A stretch of DNA of 64,000 bases from Pseudomonas sp. 30_B. GTDB taxonomy: Bacteria; Pseudomonadota; Gammaproteobacteria; Pseudomonadales; Pseudomonadaceae. The position numbers and the translations under genes were made by a program. Under the pieces are notes generated by a model, which searched no databases, was not told where the DNA came from, and saw only the letters and a list, made by a program, of their open reading frames with translations. Shown here piece after piece: positions 57,363 through 64,000 of the stretch (position 1 is the stretch's first letter; the number at the start of each line of letters is the position of its first letter). The stretch spans positions 1 to 64,000 of the forward strand of contig NZ_JAFGYY010000012.1 in NCBI RefSeq assembly GCF_017491605.1, written 5' to 3'.

Positions 57363-58271
57363 ATGAATATCCTGATCGTCGGCGGTACCGGTCTCATTGG
57401 CGGCCATGCCGCGCTGCACCTGCAAGCACAGGGCAACCAGATTACGCTCGCCGCGCGCAAGCTGCCCGCGGCCGACAGTGCGCTCGCGCAGTTCGACGTG
57501 CTGCTGCGCGACTACGTGGCCGGCAACTTCACCCGCGATGACCTCGCGCCGTTCGACGCGGTCGTGTTCGCGGCCGGCAACGACATCCGCCACTTGCCGC
57601 CTGGCACCGACGAGGCCGCCCACTGGGAACGGGCGAACGTCGACGCGGTGCCGCGCTTCTTCGCGCTGGCGCGGGAAGCGGGCGTGAAGCGCGCCGTACT
57701 GGTTGGCAGCTTCTATCCGCAGGTCGCACCGGAGCTGATCGAGTCGGTGCCGTACGTGCGCTCGCGCCACCTGGCCGACGAACGCGTGCGTGCGCTGGCA
57801 ACGCCGTCGTTCGCGGTGTGCAGCGTCAATGCACCGTTCGTGGTCGGGTCGGTGCCGGGGCTGCGCAGCGAGATGTTCGCCGCGTACACCGGCTATGCAG
57901 AAGGCAAGCTTGTGGGGTTGCCCGTGTTCGGGCCCGCCGGCGGCAGCAACTTCATCTCGACGCAATCGCTGTCGGAAGCGATTGGGGGGGCGCTGCTTCG
58001 CGGTGAATCCGGCAAGGCGTATCTCGTCGGCGACGAGAACCTCAGCTTCGCCGATTATTTCGCCGCGTTCTTCCGCGCGGCCGGCCATCCGCAGGATGTG
58101 CCGTCGTTGGACCGGGAACATCCGCTGTTGCCAGACATGGCGATCTACACGGGGCGCGGCAATGTCGTGTCCTACGAGCCCAATGCCTCGGAACTTGCGC
58201 TGCTGGGCTACCGGCGCGGCGACGTGCAGCGCGCGGTCGACGAAGTCGTCGCGCATTGCCGCGCGCAGTAG
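57363..58271 (+). CDS. NAD(P)-dependent epimerase/dehydratase-like (extended SDR) protein
   Basis: 302-aa extended SDR with the N-terminal motif NILIVGGTGLIGGHAALHL and a Rossmann fold through about residue 170. The usual YxxxK is not obvious (YVRSRHLADERV), as in atypical SDRs that bind NADP without classical catalysis. ATG 57363 follows CCGGAG. It is the last gene of the foreign-looking SDR block; a strong hairpin follows at 58285. Confidence 0.85.
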   Translation: MNILIVGGTGLIGGHAALHLQAQGNQITLAARKLPAADSALAQFDVLLRDYVAGNFTRDDLAPFDAVVFAAGNDIRHLPPGTDEAAHWERANVDAVPRFFALAREAGVKRAVLVGSFYPQVAPELIESVPYVRSRHLADERVRALATPSFAVCSVNAPFVVGSVPGLRSEMFAAYTGYAEGKLVGLPVFGPAGGSNFISTQSLSEAIGGALLRGESGKAYLVGDENLSFADYFAAFFRAAGHPQDVPSLDREHPLLPDMAIYTGRGNVVSYEPNASELALLGYRRGDVQRAVDEVVAHCRAQ

Positions 58272-58284
58272 AGCAAACGGCGCT

Positions 58285-58319
58285 GTCCCGCCACCGGCAA
58301 GCAAAGCCGGCGGCGGGAC
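58285..58319 (+). terminator. Strong hairpin after the SDR block
   Basis: Arms GTCCCGCCACCGGC and GCCGGCGGCGGGAC around AAGCAAA, 14 bp after the stop of the epimerase-like gene. It has no T-run, but position and stability suggest transcription termination or 3'-end protection. Confidence 0.55.
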
Positions 58320-58397
58320 GTTGGGGCCAGTTCGGCCCGCTGGATGCACTCAATATGCCCCTCTGCTGCTGGGGTATCGTCAGGTAGCGAAGGTTCG

Positions 58398-58420
58398 CTC
58401 CTGGCCGTTAGTTGCCTCTT
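58398..58420. repeat. Degenerate intergenic repeat
   Basis: CTCCTGGCCGTTAGTTGCC, similar to 51705 and 60536, between the SDR block and the AraC gene. Confidence 0.4.
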
Positions 58421-58469
58421 GAACCAGCCGTCCCCAATCGAGCCGAAACAGAAACCTGCGCTATTGCTT

Positions 58470-59468
58470 TCAATGGTAGTTCTGGTTCCGGTATTCCCCG
58501 GGAGTCATGCCCGTCCAGGCCTTGAACGCGCGCAGGAATGAATTGGCATCCTGAAAGCCAATCAGGAAGGAGATTTCTCCTGGAGAAATGGTCGAGCGGG
58601 AGAGGTAGTGGCGGGCCAGGTTCGCTCGCGTGTCGTCAAGCACCTCCTGATAGCTCAGGGCCTCGTCTGCCAGGTGGCGTTGCAGTGAGCGCTTGCTCAT
58701 CGCCAGACGGTCGGACACGTCCTGGATGCTGCTCCGGCCGCTGGGCAACATGTCCAGCAGCGCACTGCGTACCCGCTCGCGAGTGCTGGCTCCGGTCTCC
58801 AGCATCGAAAGCCTCGTCTGCAGTTCCGGCTCGAAGAACTGCCACATGGAGACGTTCTCGGTGAGGAACGGGAGGGCGGCATCTTCTGCCGAGAAGCGAA
58901 TCCGGTTGCGAGCGCCTCGCTGCAGACGGCACCCGAGGAACTCTTCGCAAGGCTGAGCCTGATCCGGTAGCGCCACCAGCTCCGCCTCTGTTGGAACGAT
59001 GTCCCGCCGCGTGGCGAGACGTGCCAGGTGAGTGAGGAATACCAGCTCCATGGCGCAGAGGCTGCGCGGCAACGGGCGGTCGTAACCGTAGCATTCGATG
59101 AAGACCTCCGTATGCGTGTCGCGGACGAAGACTTCCAGTGCCAGGGGGCCGCAAAGTCGCTTGTACTCGGCAAGGCGAGTGAGGGCGATATTGAGATTCG
59201 GGCTGCACAGGCAGGCGAAAAGAGACGGATCGAAGGCCTCGACCGAAATGGCGCCGCCAAGACGCAGAGGCAGGTGCGATTCGCCGACCAACTGTTCGAG
59301 GCCAACAAAAAGCCGGAAATATTCGGGCGGGGATAACGTCGCGTCCTTGCGGCTGAACAGGTCGGCTGGTAGCTCGGCCAGGGTCAGCAGGTCTCCGGCG
59401 GCTATTCTCAGATCGGCGATGATCAGTTTCCATCCGGGATGCACGGCAAAATGCCTGGCTTGCTTCAT
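58470..59468 (-). CDS. AraC-family regulator (arabinose-binding-like N-terminal domain)
   Basis: 332-aa regulator: N-terminal 'arabinose operon regulator-like' domain (LTLAELPADLFSRKDATLSPPEYFRLFVGLEQLVG ... , about 20-200) and C-terminal AraC HTH (SIQDVSDRLAMSKRSLQRHLADEALSYQEVLDDTRANLARHYL...ISFLIGFQDANSFLRAFKAWTGMTPGEYR). It belongs to the OruR/ArgR-like group. The start at 59468 has AGGGGA upstream. The SDR gene at 59566 is upstream on the same strand, 97 bp away, so the pair may be co-transcribed. Confidence 0.92.
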   Translation of the reverse strand: MKQARHFAVHPGWKLIIADLRIAAGDLLTLAELPADLFSRKDATLSPPEYFRLFVGLEQLVGESHLPLRLGGAISVEAFDPSLFACLCSPNLNIALTRLAEYKRLCGPLALEVFVRDTHTEVFIECYGYDRPLPRSLCAMELVFLTHLARLATRRDIVPTEAELVALPDQAQPCEEFLGCRLQRGARNRIRFSAEDAALPFLTENVSMWQFFEPELQTRLSMLETGASTRERVRSALLDMLPSGRSSIQDVSDRLAMSKRSLQRHLADEALSYQEVLDDTRANLARHYLSRSTISPGEISFLIGFQDANSFLRAFKAWTGMTPGEYRNQNYH

Positions 59469-59565
59469 GGTCGAGATGTCCCCTGGAGTCGGGTTGCTGG
59501 CGGGCACTGGGAGGCCACGGCGGCAGGTCAGTGGGCCGGCTGGGCGTCCGGCACCCGAGCCTGGC

Positions 59566-60348
59566 TCAGGATGTCTTCTCCATCGCCTGGCGCGACACCT
59601 TGAGCACCGTTCTGCGAGGCAACAGAGGAACGATCCAGTCGAGCATGACCCGCAACTTGCATTCGTTGAAGGCTACCAGCTCACCTCGTTCCATCGCCTG
59701 GTATCCGCACTGCGCCACGGACTCCGCCGTCCTGGCATTCTTCCAGACATCGACGCCCTGCAGGTCGCCCGCCGCGACGAACCCGGTCGCTACCGCACCC
59801 GGACACAACACCGTGGCCGTCACGCCATACTCCCTTACCTCCTCGGCAATGGCCTGGGTGAAAGAGGTGACGTAGGCCTTGGTTGCGTAATACACCGCCT
59901 GCAGCGGGCCGGGCATGAACGATGCAGTCGACGAGACATTCAGGATGCGCCCGCGCCTCCGGTCAACCATGCCTTTCAGGTAATGGTGGGTCAGCGAGGT
60001 AAGGGCCGCCATATTCACCTGCATCATGGCCTGGTCAGCGCCGAGATCGCGTTCGACGAACTTTCCGTGCCCGCCGAAGCCGGCGTTGTTGATCAGGACA
60101 TCGATGGACAATCCCAGGGACTCCGTGGCGCGGAAGACGCGATCCGCTGCGCCCGGGTCGGCCAGATCCTCCGCGATCACGTAAGTCTTCACGCCATGCT
60201 GCGCCTGGAGTTCTCGCTTTATGGCCTCCAGCTTGTCGCGCGAACGCGCCACCAGCACGACATCGCCACCCTTGCTGGCATGGATGCGCGCCAGTTCCAG
60301 TCCGATACCGCTCGAGGCTCCGGTAATCAATGCAGTCCGGAATTCCAT
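59566..60348 (-). CDS. Short-chain dehydrogenase (DltE/YqjQ-like)
   Basis: 260-aa SDR with ALITGASSGIGLELARIHASKGGDVVLVARS (Arg after the second strand, suggesting NADP), NNAG, catalytic Ser in NVSSTASFM and YYATKAYV. The C-terminal part, VLDWIVPLLPRRTVLKVSRQ, resembles the membrane-leaning tail of DltE-like members. The substrate is unknown. Its codon use is Pseudomonas-like, unlike the SDR block at 55657-58271. It is upstream of the AraC gene. Confidence 0.9.
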   Translation of the reverse strand: MEFRTALITGASSGIGLELARIHASKGGDVVLVARSRDKLEAIKRELQAQHGVKTYVIAEDLADPGAADRVFRATESLGLSIDVLINNAGFGGHGKFVERDLGADQAMMQVNMAALTSLTHHYLKGMVDRRRGRILNVSSTASFMPGPLQAVYYATKAYVTSFTQAIAEEVREYGVTATVLCPGAVATGFVAAGDLQGVDVWKNARTAESVAQCGYQAMERGELVAFNECKLRVMLDWIVPLLPRRTVLKVSRQAMEKTS

Positions 60349-60535
60349 GACATCTCCTGTTTTATGATCAAACCAATGGGTAGGGAGATGCTAAGGTTCG
60401 CTTGGCAAGGAGGCACTGGCGCATCACGCCAAGTCTAATTCCGATCATGCCAATCTGCCGGAACTCCTCGAGAGGACTTTTGCTGCCGCACTCTGGGCAA
60501 TCGGCCGTGCGGAAACGGTGCTTGCACAAGGGCTG

Positions 60536-60570
60536 CTACCGACCCTTAGCTGCCACTGGTGAGCGGCAGT
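60536..60570. repeat. Degenerate intergenic repeat
   Basis: CTACCGACCCTTAGCTGCC continuing to GAGCGGCAG, in the 263-bp gap between an SDR gene and a lipoprotein gene. Similar to the copies at 51705 and 58398. No gene was seen in this gap. Confidence 0.4.
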
Positions 60571-60611
60571 AACCGGTAGGTAACAAACATTTTTCAGGCC
60601 AACTGATGCAC

Positions 60612-61052
60612 CTAGTCCGTAGAAAAGTGAACCGACACATTCCCCTTCCCTAGAGTCTCGACAAGCTGATCGGGGCTGTCGACTCGCCCCAGGTGGGTGT
60701 ATGCGTAGGTTGACTCAAACGTTTGGTAGAAGATCACCAGCGTATCGTTGCCGTACAGCATCAGATCTCCATTGCGGATGGTGCCAAGCCTCACCGAACG
60801 GGCTGGCAGCCGCTGCGGCAGGCTCGCGTACTTTTCATTGGCGTTGAGCTCGGTCATGTCCAGGGTCAGGGGCAATAACTGCGCGAACGCCCGCGCGGTC
60901 TCACTATCGTCCAGGGTAATAGCGAAGCGCTTGTCGCCAACGGTCATCCACATACGTTCCTCCTTCGGCTTTGGCGCCGCAATTACGCAGCCACTGAGCA
61001 TCAGCAGCAGGCAGAGGCGGACGCCCGTACGGCAGAAATGCTGGCTGATCAT
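60612..61052 (-). CDS. Cyclophilin-like-fold lipoprotein
   Basis: 146-aa protein with lipobox LMLSGC (signal VRLCLLLMLSGC) and a domain MWMTVGDKRFAITLDDSETARAFAQLLPLTLDMTELNANEKYASLPQRLP ... GDLMLYGNDTLVIFYQTFESTYAYTHLGRV, matching the bacterial cyclophilin-like family often found beside hydrolases and reductases. The role is not established. Its ATG overlaps the stop of the MFS gene by 4 bases, so it is the last gene of the hydrolase-MFS-lipoprotein operon. Confidence 0.85.
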   Translation of the reverse strand: MISQHFCRTGVRLCLLLMLSGCVIAAPKPKEERMWMTVGDKRFAITLDDSETARAFAQLLPLTLDMTELNANEKYASLPQRLPARSVRLGTIRNGDLMLYGNDTLVIFYQTFESTYAYTHLGRVDSPDQLVETLGKGNVSVHFSTD

Positions 61053-62260
61053 GAAAACTCCTGACTCCGGCCTGGTTGTGCACGCATGGCCATGAGCGTC
61101 ACGACCGCACCAACCAATAGAATGGCCGCACTGGCAGTAAAGGTGCTCTGGTAGCCGCTGTAGTCGAACAGCCAGCCGCCCAGCATCGAGCCCGAGGCGA
61201 TGGCAAGCTGCACCACTGCCACCATCAGCCCACCGCCGGCCTCGGCATCGTTGGGCATCGCCTGGGCGACCCAGCTCCACCAGCCGACAGGTGCTGCCGT
61301 AGCCATCAGCCCCCACAGGCCCAGCAGGATCGCCACCGGAGCGACTGCGCTGCCGGCCGGGATCAGCGCAAGGGCAATCACCGCCATCAGCAGCGGAATA
61401 GCCATCAGCGTGCGATACAACCCTTTCTTCAGCAGGGCGCCGATGAACAGCGTCCCACCCAGGCCGGCAACACCGATTACCAGCAAGAGCAGCGACAGCG
61501 TGGTGGCATCGACCTGCGTCACCGTTTCCAGGAACGGTCTGAGGTAGGTGAACAGTGCGAACTGCCCCATGAAGAAGGCGCCGCAAGCCGTGATGCCGAA
61601 GGCCACCGAACGAGTGCCGAGTAGCCTGAAAGCGTTGCCCGCAGCACGCTTCCGCACCTGGGCCTGCATGCTGGGCAGGCTGATCCATTGCCAGACCAGT
61701 GCGACGACCGCAATCGGCACCAGGCAGAGAAACGCGCCACGCCAGCCGACCACCGCCCCCAGATAGCTGCCCAGGGGCGCCGCGATCACCGTGGCCAGCG
61801 CGTTACCACCGTTGAAAACGGCCAGCGCCTTGGGCACCTGCTCGTCGGGCACCAGACGCATCGCCGTTGCCGCTGACATCGACCAGAAGCCGCCGATGAC
61901 AACACCGATCAACGCTCGTCCGACCATGTAGAGGGTGAAGCTCGGTGCGAGCGCTACAACAGCGCCGGATATCGCCATCAGGCTTGTCAGGATAAGCAGG
62001 AGCGTCTTGCGATCCATGCTACCGGCCAGCCAGGTGATCGACAGGCTGGTCAGCACGGCAAAGGCACCGGAGATGGCAATGCCTTGCCCTGCCACGCCTT
62101 CGCTGACATGCAGATCGGCTGCCAGCGGCGTCAGGAGACTGACGGGCATGAATTCCGAGGCGATCAGGGCAAAGACGCAGAGCGTCATCGCCAATACCCC
62201 GCTCCAATGACTGGGGCGGGACAATGGCTGTTCAGCGTGGGCGCTAAGTGAGGTATTCAT
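61049..62260 (-). CDS. MFS drug/nucleoside efflux transporter (NepI/AraJ-like, DHA1)
   Basis: 403-aa MFS protein with about 12 membrane segments: VLAMTLCVFALIASEFMPVSLLTPLAADLHVSEGVAGQ at the start and the loop element SMDRKTLLL. The region GRALIGVVIGGFWSMSAATAMRLVP is typical of the NepI group. It probably exports a small molecule. The start is taken as ATG 62260; GTG 62269 in frame is possible. It lies 13 bp after the hydrolase gene and overlaps the lipoprotein gene by 4 bases. Confidence 0.9.
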   Translation of the reverse strand: MNTSLSAHAEQPLSRPSHWSGVLAMTLCVFALIASEFMPVSLLTPLAADLHVSEGVAGQGIAISGAFAVLTSLSITWLAGSMDRKTLLLILTSLMAISGAVVALAPSFTLYMVGRALIGVVIGGFWSMSAATAMRLVPDEQVPKALAVFNGGNALATVIAAPLGSYLGAVVGWRGAFLCLVPIAVVALVWQWISLPSMQAQVRKRAAGNAFRLLGTRSVAFGITACGAFFMGQFALFTYLRPFLETVTQVDATTLSLLLLVIGVAGLGGTLFIGALLKKGLYRTLMAIPLLMAVIALALIPAGSAVAPVAILLGLWGLMATAAPVGWWSWVAQAMPNDAEAGGGLMVAVVQLAIASGSMLGGWLFDYSGYQSTFTASAAILLVGAVVTLMAMRAQPGRSQEFS

Positions 62261-62273
62261 GGTGCCCACCGGA

Positions 62274-63302
62274 TCACTTCAGACCGTTCTGGAAGAACTG
62301 GGTGAGTTTGTCGAATGGAATCAGATTCACCCGGTCATACAGGTCGACGTGTCCGGCGTTGGGGACGATGTAGAGCTCCTTGGGGTCACCTGCCAGGCGG
62401 AATGCCTCCTCACTGAATTCGCGCGAGTGGGCGTTCTCGCCAGCGATGAACAGCATCGGGCGTGGGGAGATGGTCTCGATATCCGCGAACGGATAGAAGT
62501 TCATGAACTTGACGTTGCTGGTCAGCGTCGGGTGGGTGGTCAGCTCGGGACTGGAATCCGCCGGAGTGAACTCACCACGAGCCGTGCGGTAGAAATCGAA
62601 GAACTCGCGCTGGATCGGGTGGGTATCGTCCGTCAGCTCGTGCACGGTGCCACTGGTGTACTGGGTCTTGCCGCCGGCGAACTCCACATAGCGCTGCTCG
62701 GCTGCTGCTGCGATTGCCTGCTTGCGCTGCTCCAGCGTTTGCGAATGCTTGAGGCCGTTGCGATTGGCGGCGCCCATGTCATACATGCTGACCGTTGCAA
62801 TAGCCTTCATGCGCGGATCGATCTTGGCCGCACTGATCACGAAGCTGCCGCTGCCACAGATACCCAGCACGCCGATGCGCTGCCGATCCACGAACGCCCG
62901 GGTGCCGAGATAATCGACAGCCGCACTGAAATCTTCCGCATAGAGATCGGGGAGAACGGCGTTGCGTGGGCTGCCCTCGCTCTCGCCCCAGAACGAGAGG
63001 TCCAGCGCCAGGGTCACGAAGCCTCGCTCCGCCAGTTTCTGGGCGTACAGGTTGGAGCTCTGCTCCTTAACCGCGCCCATGGGATGGCCAACGATGATTG
63101 CGGGGCTACGGGCGGTGGTACCTACGCTTTTGGGGATGAAGAGGTTGCCCACCACCTTCATCTGGTACTGGTTCTTGAAGCTGACCTTCTCCATGGTCAC
63201 CTTGTCGCTCTTGAAAAAATTGTCTGCACCATTGGACATATCGGCTCCCAGGGCTGTGACCGAGCTGAGCAGAAGGCCCAGGGCTACGAGAAATCTCTTC
63301 AT
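62274..63302 (-). CDS. Exported alpha/beta-hydrolase
   Basis: 342-aa alpha/beta-hydrolase with a signal peptide (MKRFLVALGLLLSSVTALGAD). PAIIVGHPMGAVKEQSSNLYAQKLAERGFVTLALD is the oxyanion region, GVLGICGSGSFVISAA the nucleophile elbow, and NAGHVDLYD holds the catalytic His. It resembles dienelactone-hydrolase-like enzymes found beside MFS and LysR genes. The start at 63302 gives the signal peptide directly. It is the first gene of the operon with the MFS and lipoprotein genes, divergent from the LysR gene at 63481. Confidence 0.9.
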   Translation of the reverse strand: MKRFLVALGLLLSSVTALGADMSNGADNFFKSDKVTMEKVSFKNQYQMKVVGNLFIPKSVGTTARSPAIIVGHPMGAVKEQSSNLYAQKLAERGFVTLALDLSFWGESEGSPRNAVLPDLYAEDFSAAVDYLGTRAFVDRQRIGVLGICGSGSFVISAAKIDPRMKAIATVSMYDMGAANRNGLKHSQTLEQRKQAIAAAAEQRYVEFAGGKTQYTSGTVHELTDDTHPIQREFFDFYRTARGEFTPADSSPELTTHPTLTSNVKFMNFYPFADIETISPRPMLFIAGENAHSREFSEEAFRLAGDPKELYIVPNAGHVDLYDRVNLIPFDKLTQFFQNGLK

Positions 63303-63480
63303 TGGGTCATCTCTCACGGATTGAAGATCAATCGTCGAGGTGGTTCTGACGACTGCATGGCCCACTCGCGTGCAAAAACATGAGAGGGCCACAGCATTGT
63401 CGTGAAAGAATGAGGCTTTGATTAGCTAATGAATGCTTAAAGCCGCTATAACCTCTACTACTGAATCAGAGGATGGGCGC

Positions 63481-64000
63481 ATGCCTCGGCATAATTTCAA
63501 CGACCTGCAAGCTTTCGTGACAGTGGCGCGTGAAGGCAGTTTCACTCGCGCAGCAGCGCACCTGGGCGTTACCCAATCTGCGGTGAGTCAGGTTGTGTCG
63601 GCGTTGGAGGCACGGCTGCAGATTCGCTTGCTCACACGCACCACCCGCAGTGTTTCGCTGACGGCAGCGGGTGAACGGCTCATGGACGCCATCGGCCACC
63701 GTTTCGATGAGATCGAAGCCGAGCTGGATGCCCTGACCGAGCTGCGCGACAAGCCGGCGGGCAAGGTTCGTATCACCTGTGGCGACAACATCATCAAGAC
63801 GACCTTGCTGCCCAAGCTGATCCCTCTTCTGGCGGCCTATCCGGACATCAAGCTCGAATTCGATATCAACTATGGCTTCCGCGACATCGTGGCTGACCGC
63901 CTCGATGCCGGCGTGCGTTTCGGCGGTACCGTGGCGCAAGACATGATCGCCATGCCCATCGGCGGCGATCTGCGCATGGCCGTGGTGGCCGCCCCCAGCT
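63481..64000 (+). CDS. LysR-family transcriptional regulator (5' part, cut by window edge)
   Basis: 173 residues are visible: winged helix FNDLQAFVTVAREGSFTRAAAHLGVTQSAVSQVVSALEARLQIRLLTRTTRSVSLTAAGE (residues 6-65), then the start of the substrate-binding domain (GKVRITCGDNIIKTTLLPKLIPLLAAYPDIKLEF). It is the CrgA-like type common beside oxidoreductase and MFS genes. It is divergent from the hydrolase operon with 178 bp between the starts, so it probably controls that operon. Confidence 0.93.
   Translation, partial: MPRHNFNDLQAFVTVAREGSFTRAAAHLGVTQSAVSQVVSALEARLQIRLLTRTTRSVSLTAAGERLMDAIGHRFDEIEAELDALTELRDKPAGKVRITCGDNIIKTTLLPKLIPLLAAYPDIKLEFDINYGFRDIVADRLDAGVRFGGTVAQDMIAMPIGGDLRMAVVAAPS

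Overview
The window is GC-rich chromosomal DNA of a Pseudomonas, most like the P. aeruginosa / P. citronellolis / P. nitroreducens side of the genus. This rests on protein character, on the glyA-gcvP-gcvH block with its TyrR-type activator (the order of the second glycine cleavage locus of P. aeruginosa), and on the strong GCC/CTG codon preference of most genes. No rRNA, tRNA, CRISPR array, intact insertion sequence or prophage was seen.

Layout. (1) 1-5925: a glycine catabolism operon on the minus strand (glyA, cut by the window edge, gcvP, gcvH) with its sigma54 activator gcsR, a recognisable -24/-12 promoter and three 18-bp activator sites. (2) 5966-13139: a LysR regulator divergent from a four-gene catabolic operon (ureohydrolase, aldehyde dehydrogenase, NCS1 permease, GMC dehydrogenase), which reads as an alcohol -> aldehyde -> acid -> amine + urea route for a guanidino compound. 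(3) 13400-16733: an Hsp31-type chaperone/deglycase overlapping a LuxR regulator, then a GlxA-type AraC regulator divergent from a tautomerase.

(4) 17034-28963: the most interesting part, an acetoin/2,3-butanediol-type catabolic island under an AcoR-type sigma54 activator. It holds an extra lipoyl synthase, a VOC protein, a Tat-exported subunit with a GMC dehydrogenase, E1 alpha and E1 beta separated by a butanediol dehydrogenase gene, an E2 split into a free lipoyl-domain protein and a separate catalytic domain, and a lipoate-ligase-like protein. Four -24/-12 promoters and three copies of the palindrome TTACA-SS-TGTAA tie these units into one regulon. Both a lipoyl synthase and a lipoyl ligase therefore appear to be co-regulated with the enzyme that needs lipoate.

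(5) 29328-40825: general functions (acetyltransferase, MarC protein, DUF3313 lipoprotein, VIT1-like membrane protein, a CadC-like/FidL-like pair, a hybrid sensor kinase with an HD-GYP response regulator, a BenE transporter). (6) 40883-50343: an amine/amide utilisation region with an MFS transporter, a YtcJ-type amidohydrolase, two polyamine-binding proteins lacking any ABC transporter, an outer-membrane channel, a nitrilase-family hydrolase, and TetR and LuxR regulators. (7) 50446-54936: truncated haemoglobin, ProQ/FinO RNA chaperone, two regulators and a short-chain dehydrogenase. (8) 55031-58271: a block of SnoaL/SDR/epimerase genes with different codon use (GCG, CTC, TCG), probably acquired, one SDR being broken. 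(9) 58470-64000: an AraC regulator, an SDR, and a hydrolase-MFS-lipoprotein operon divergent from a LysR gene cut by the window edge.

Broken gene remnants are common between the intact genes (ABC permease, MetA-type outer-membrane protein, a small membrane protein, an SDR). This suggests repeated gain and decay at the accessory regions.
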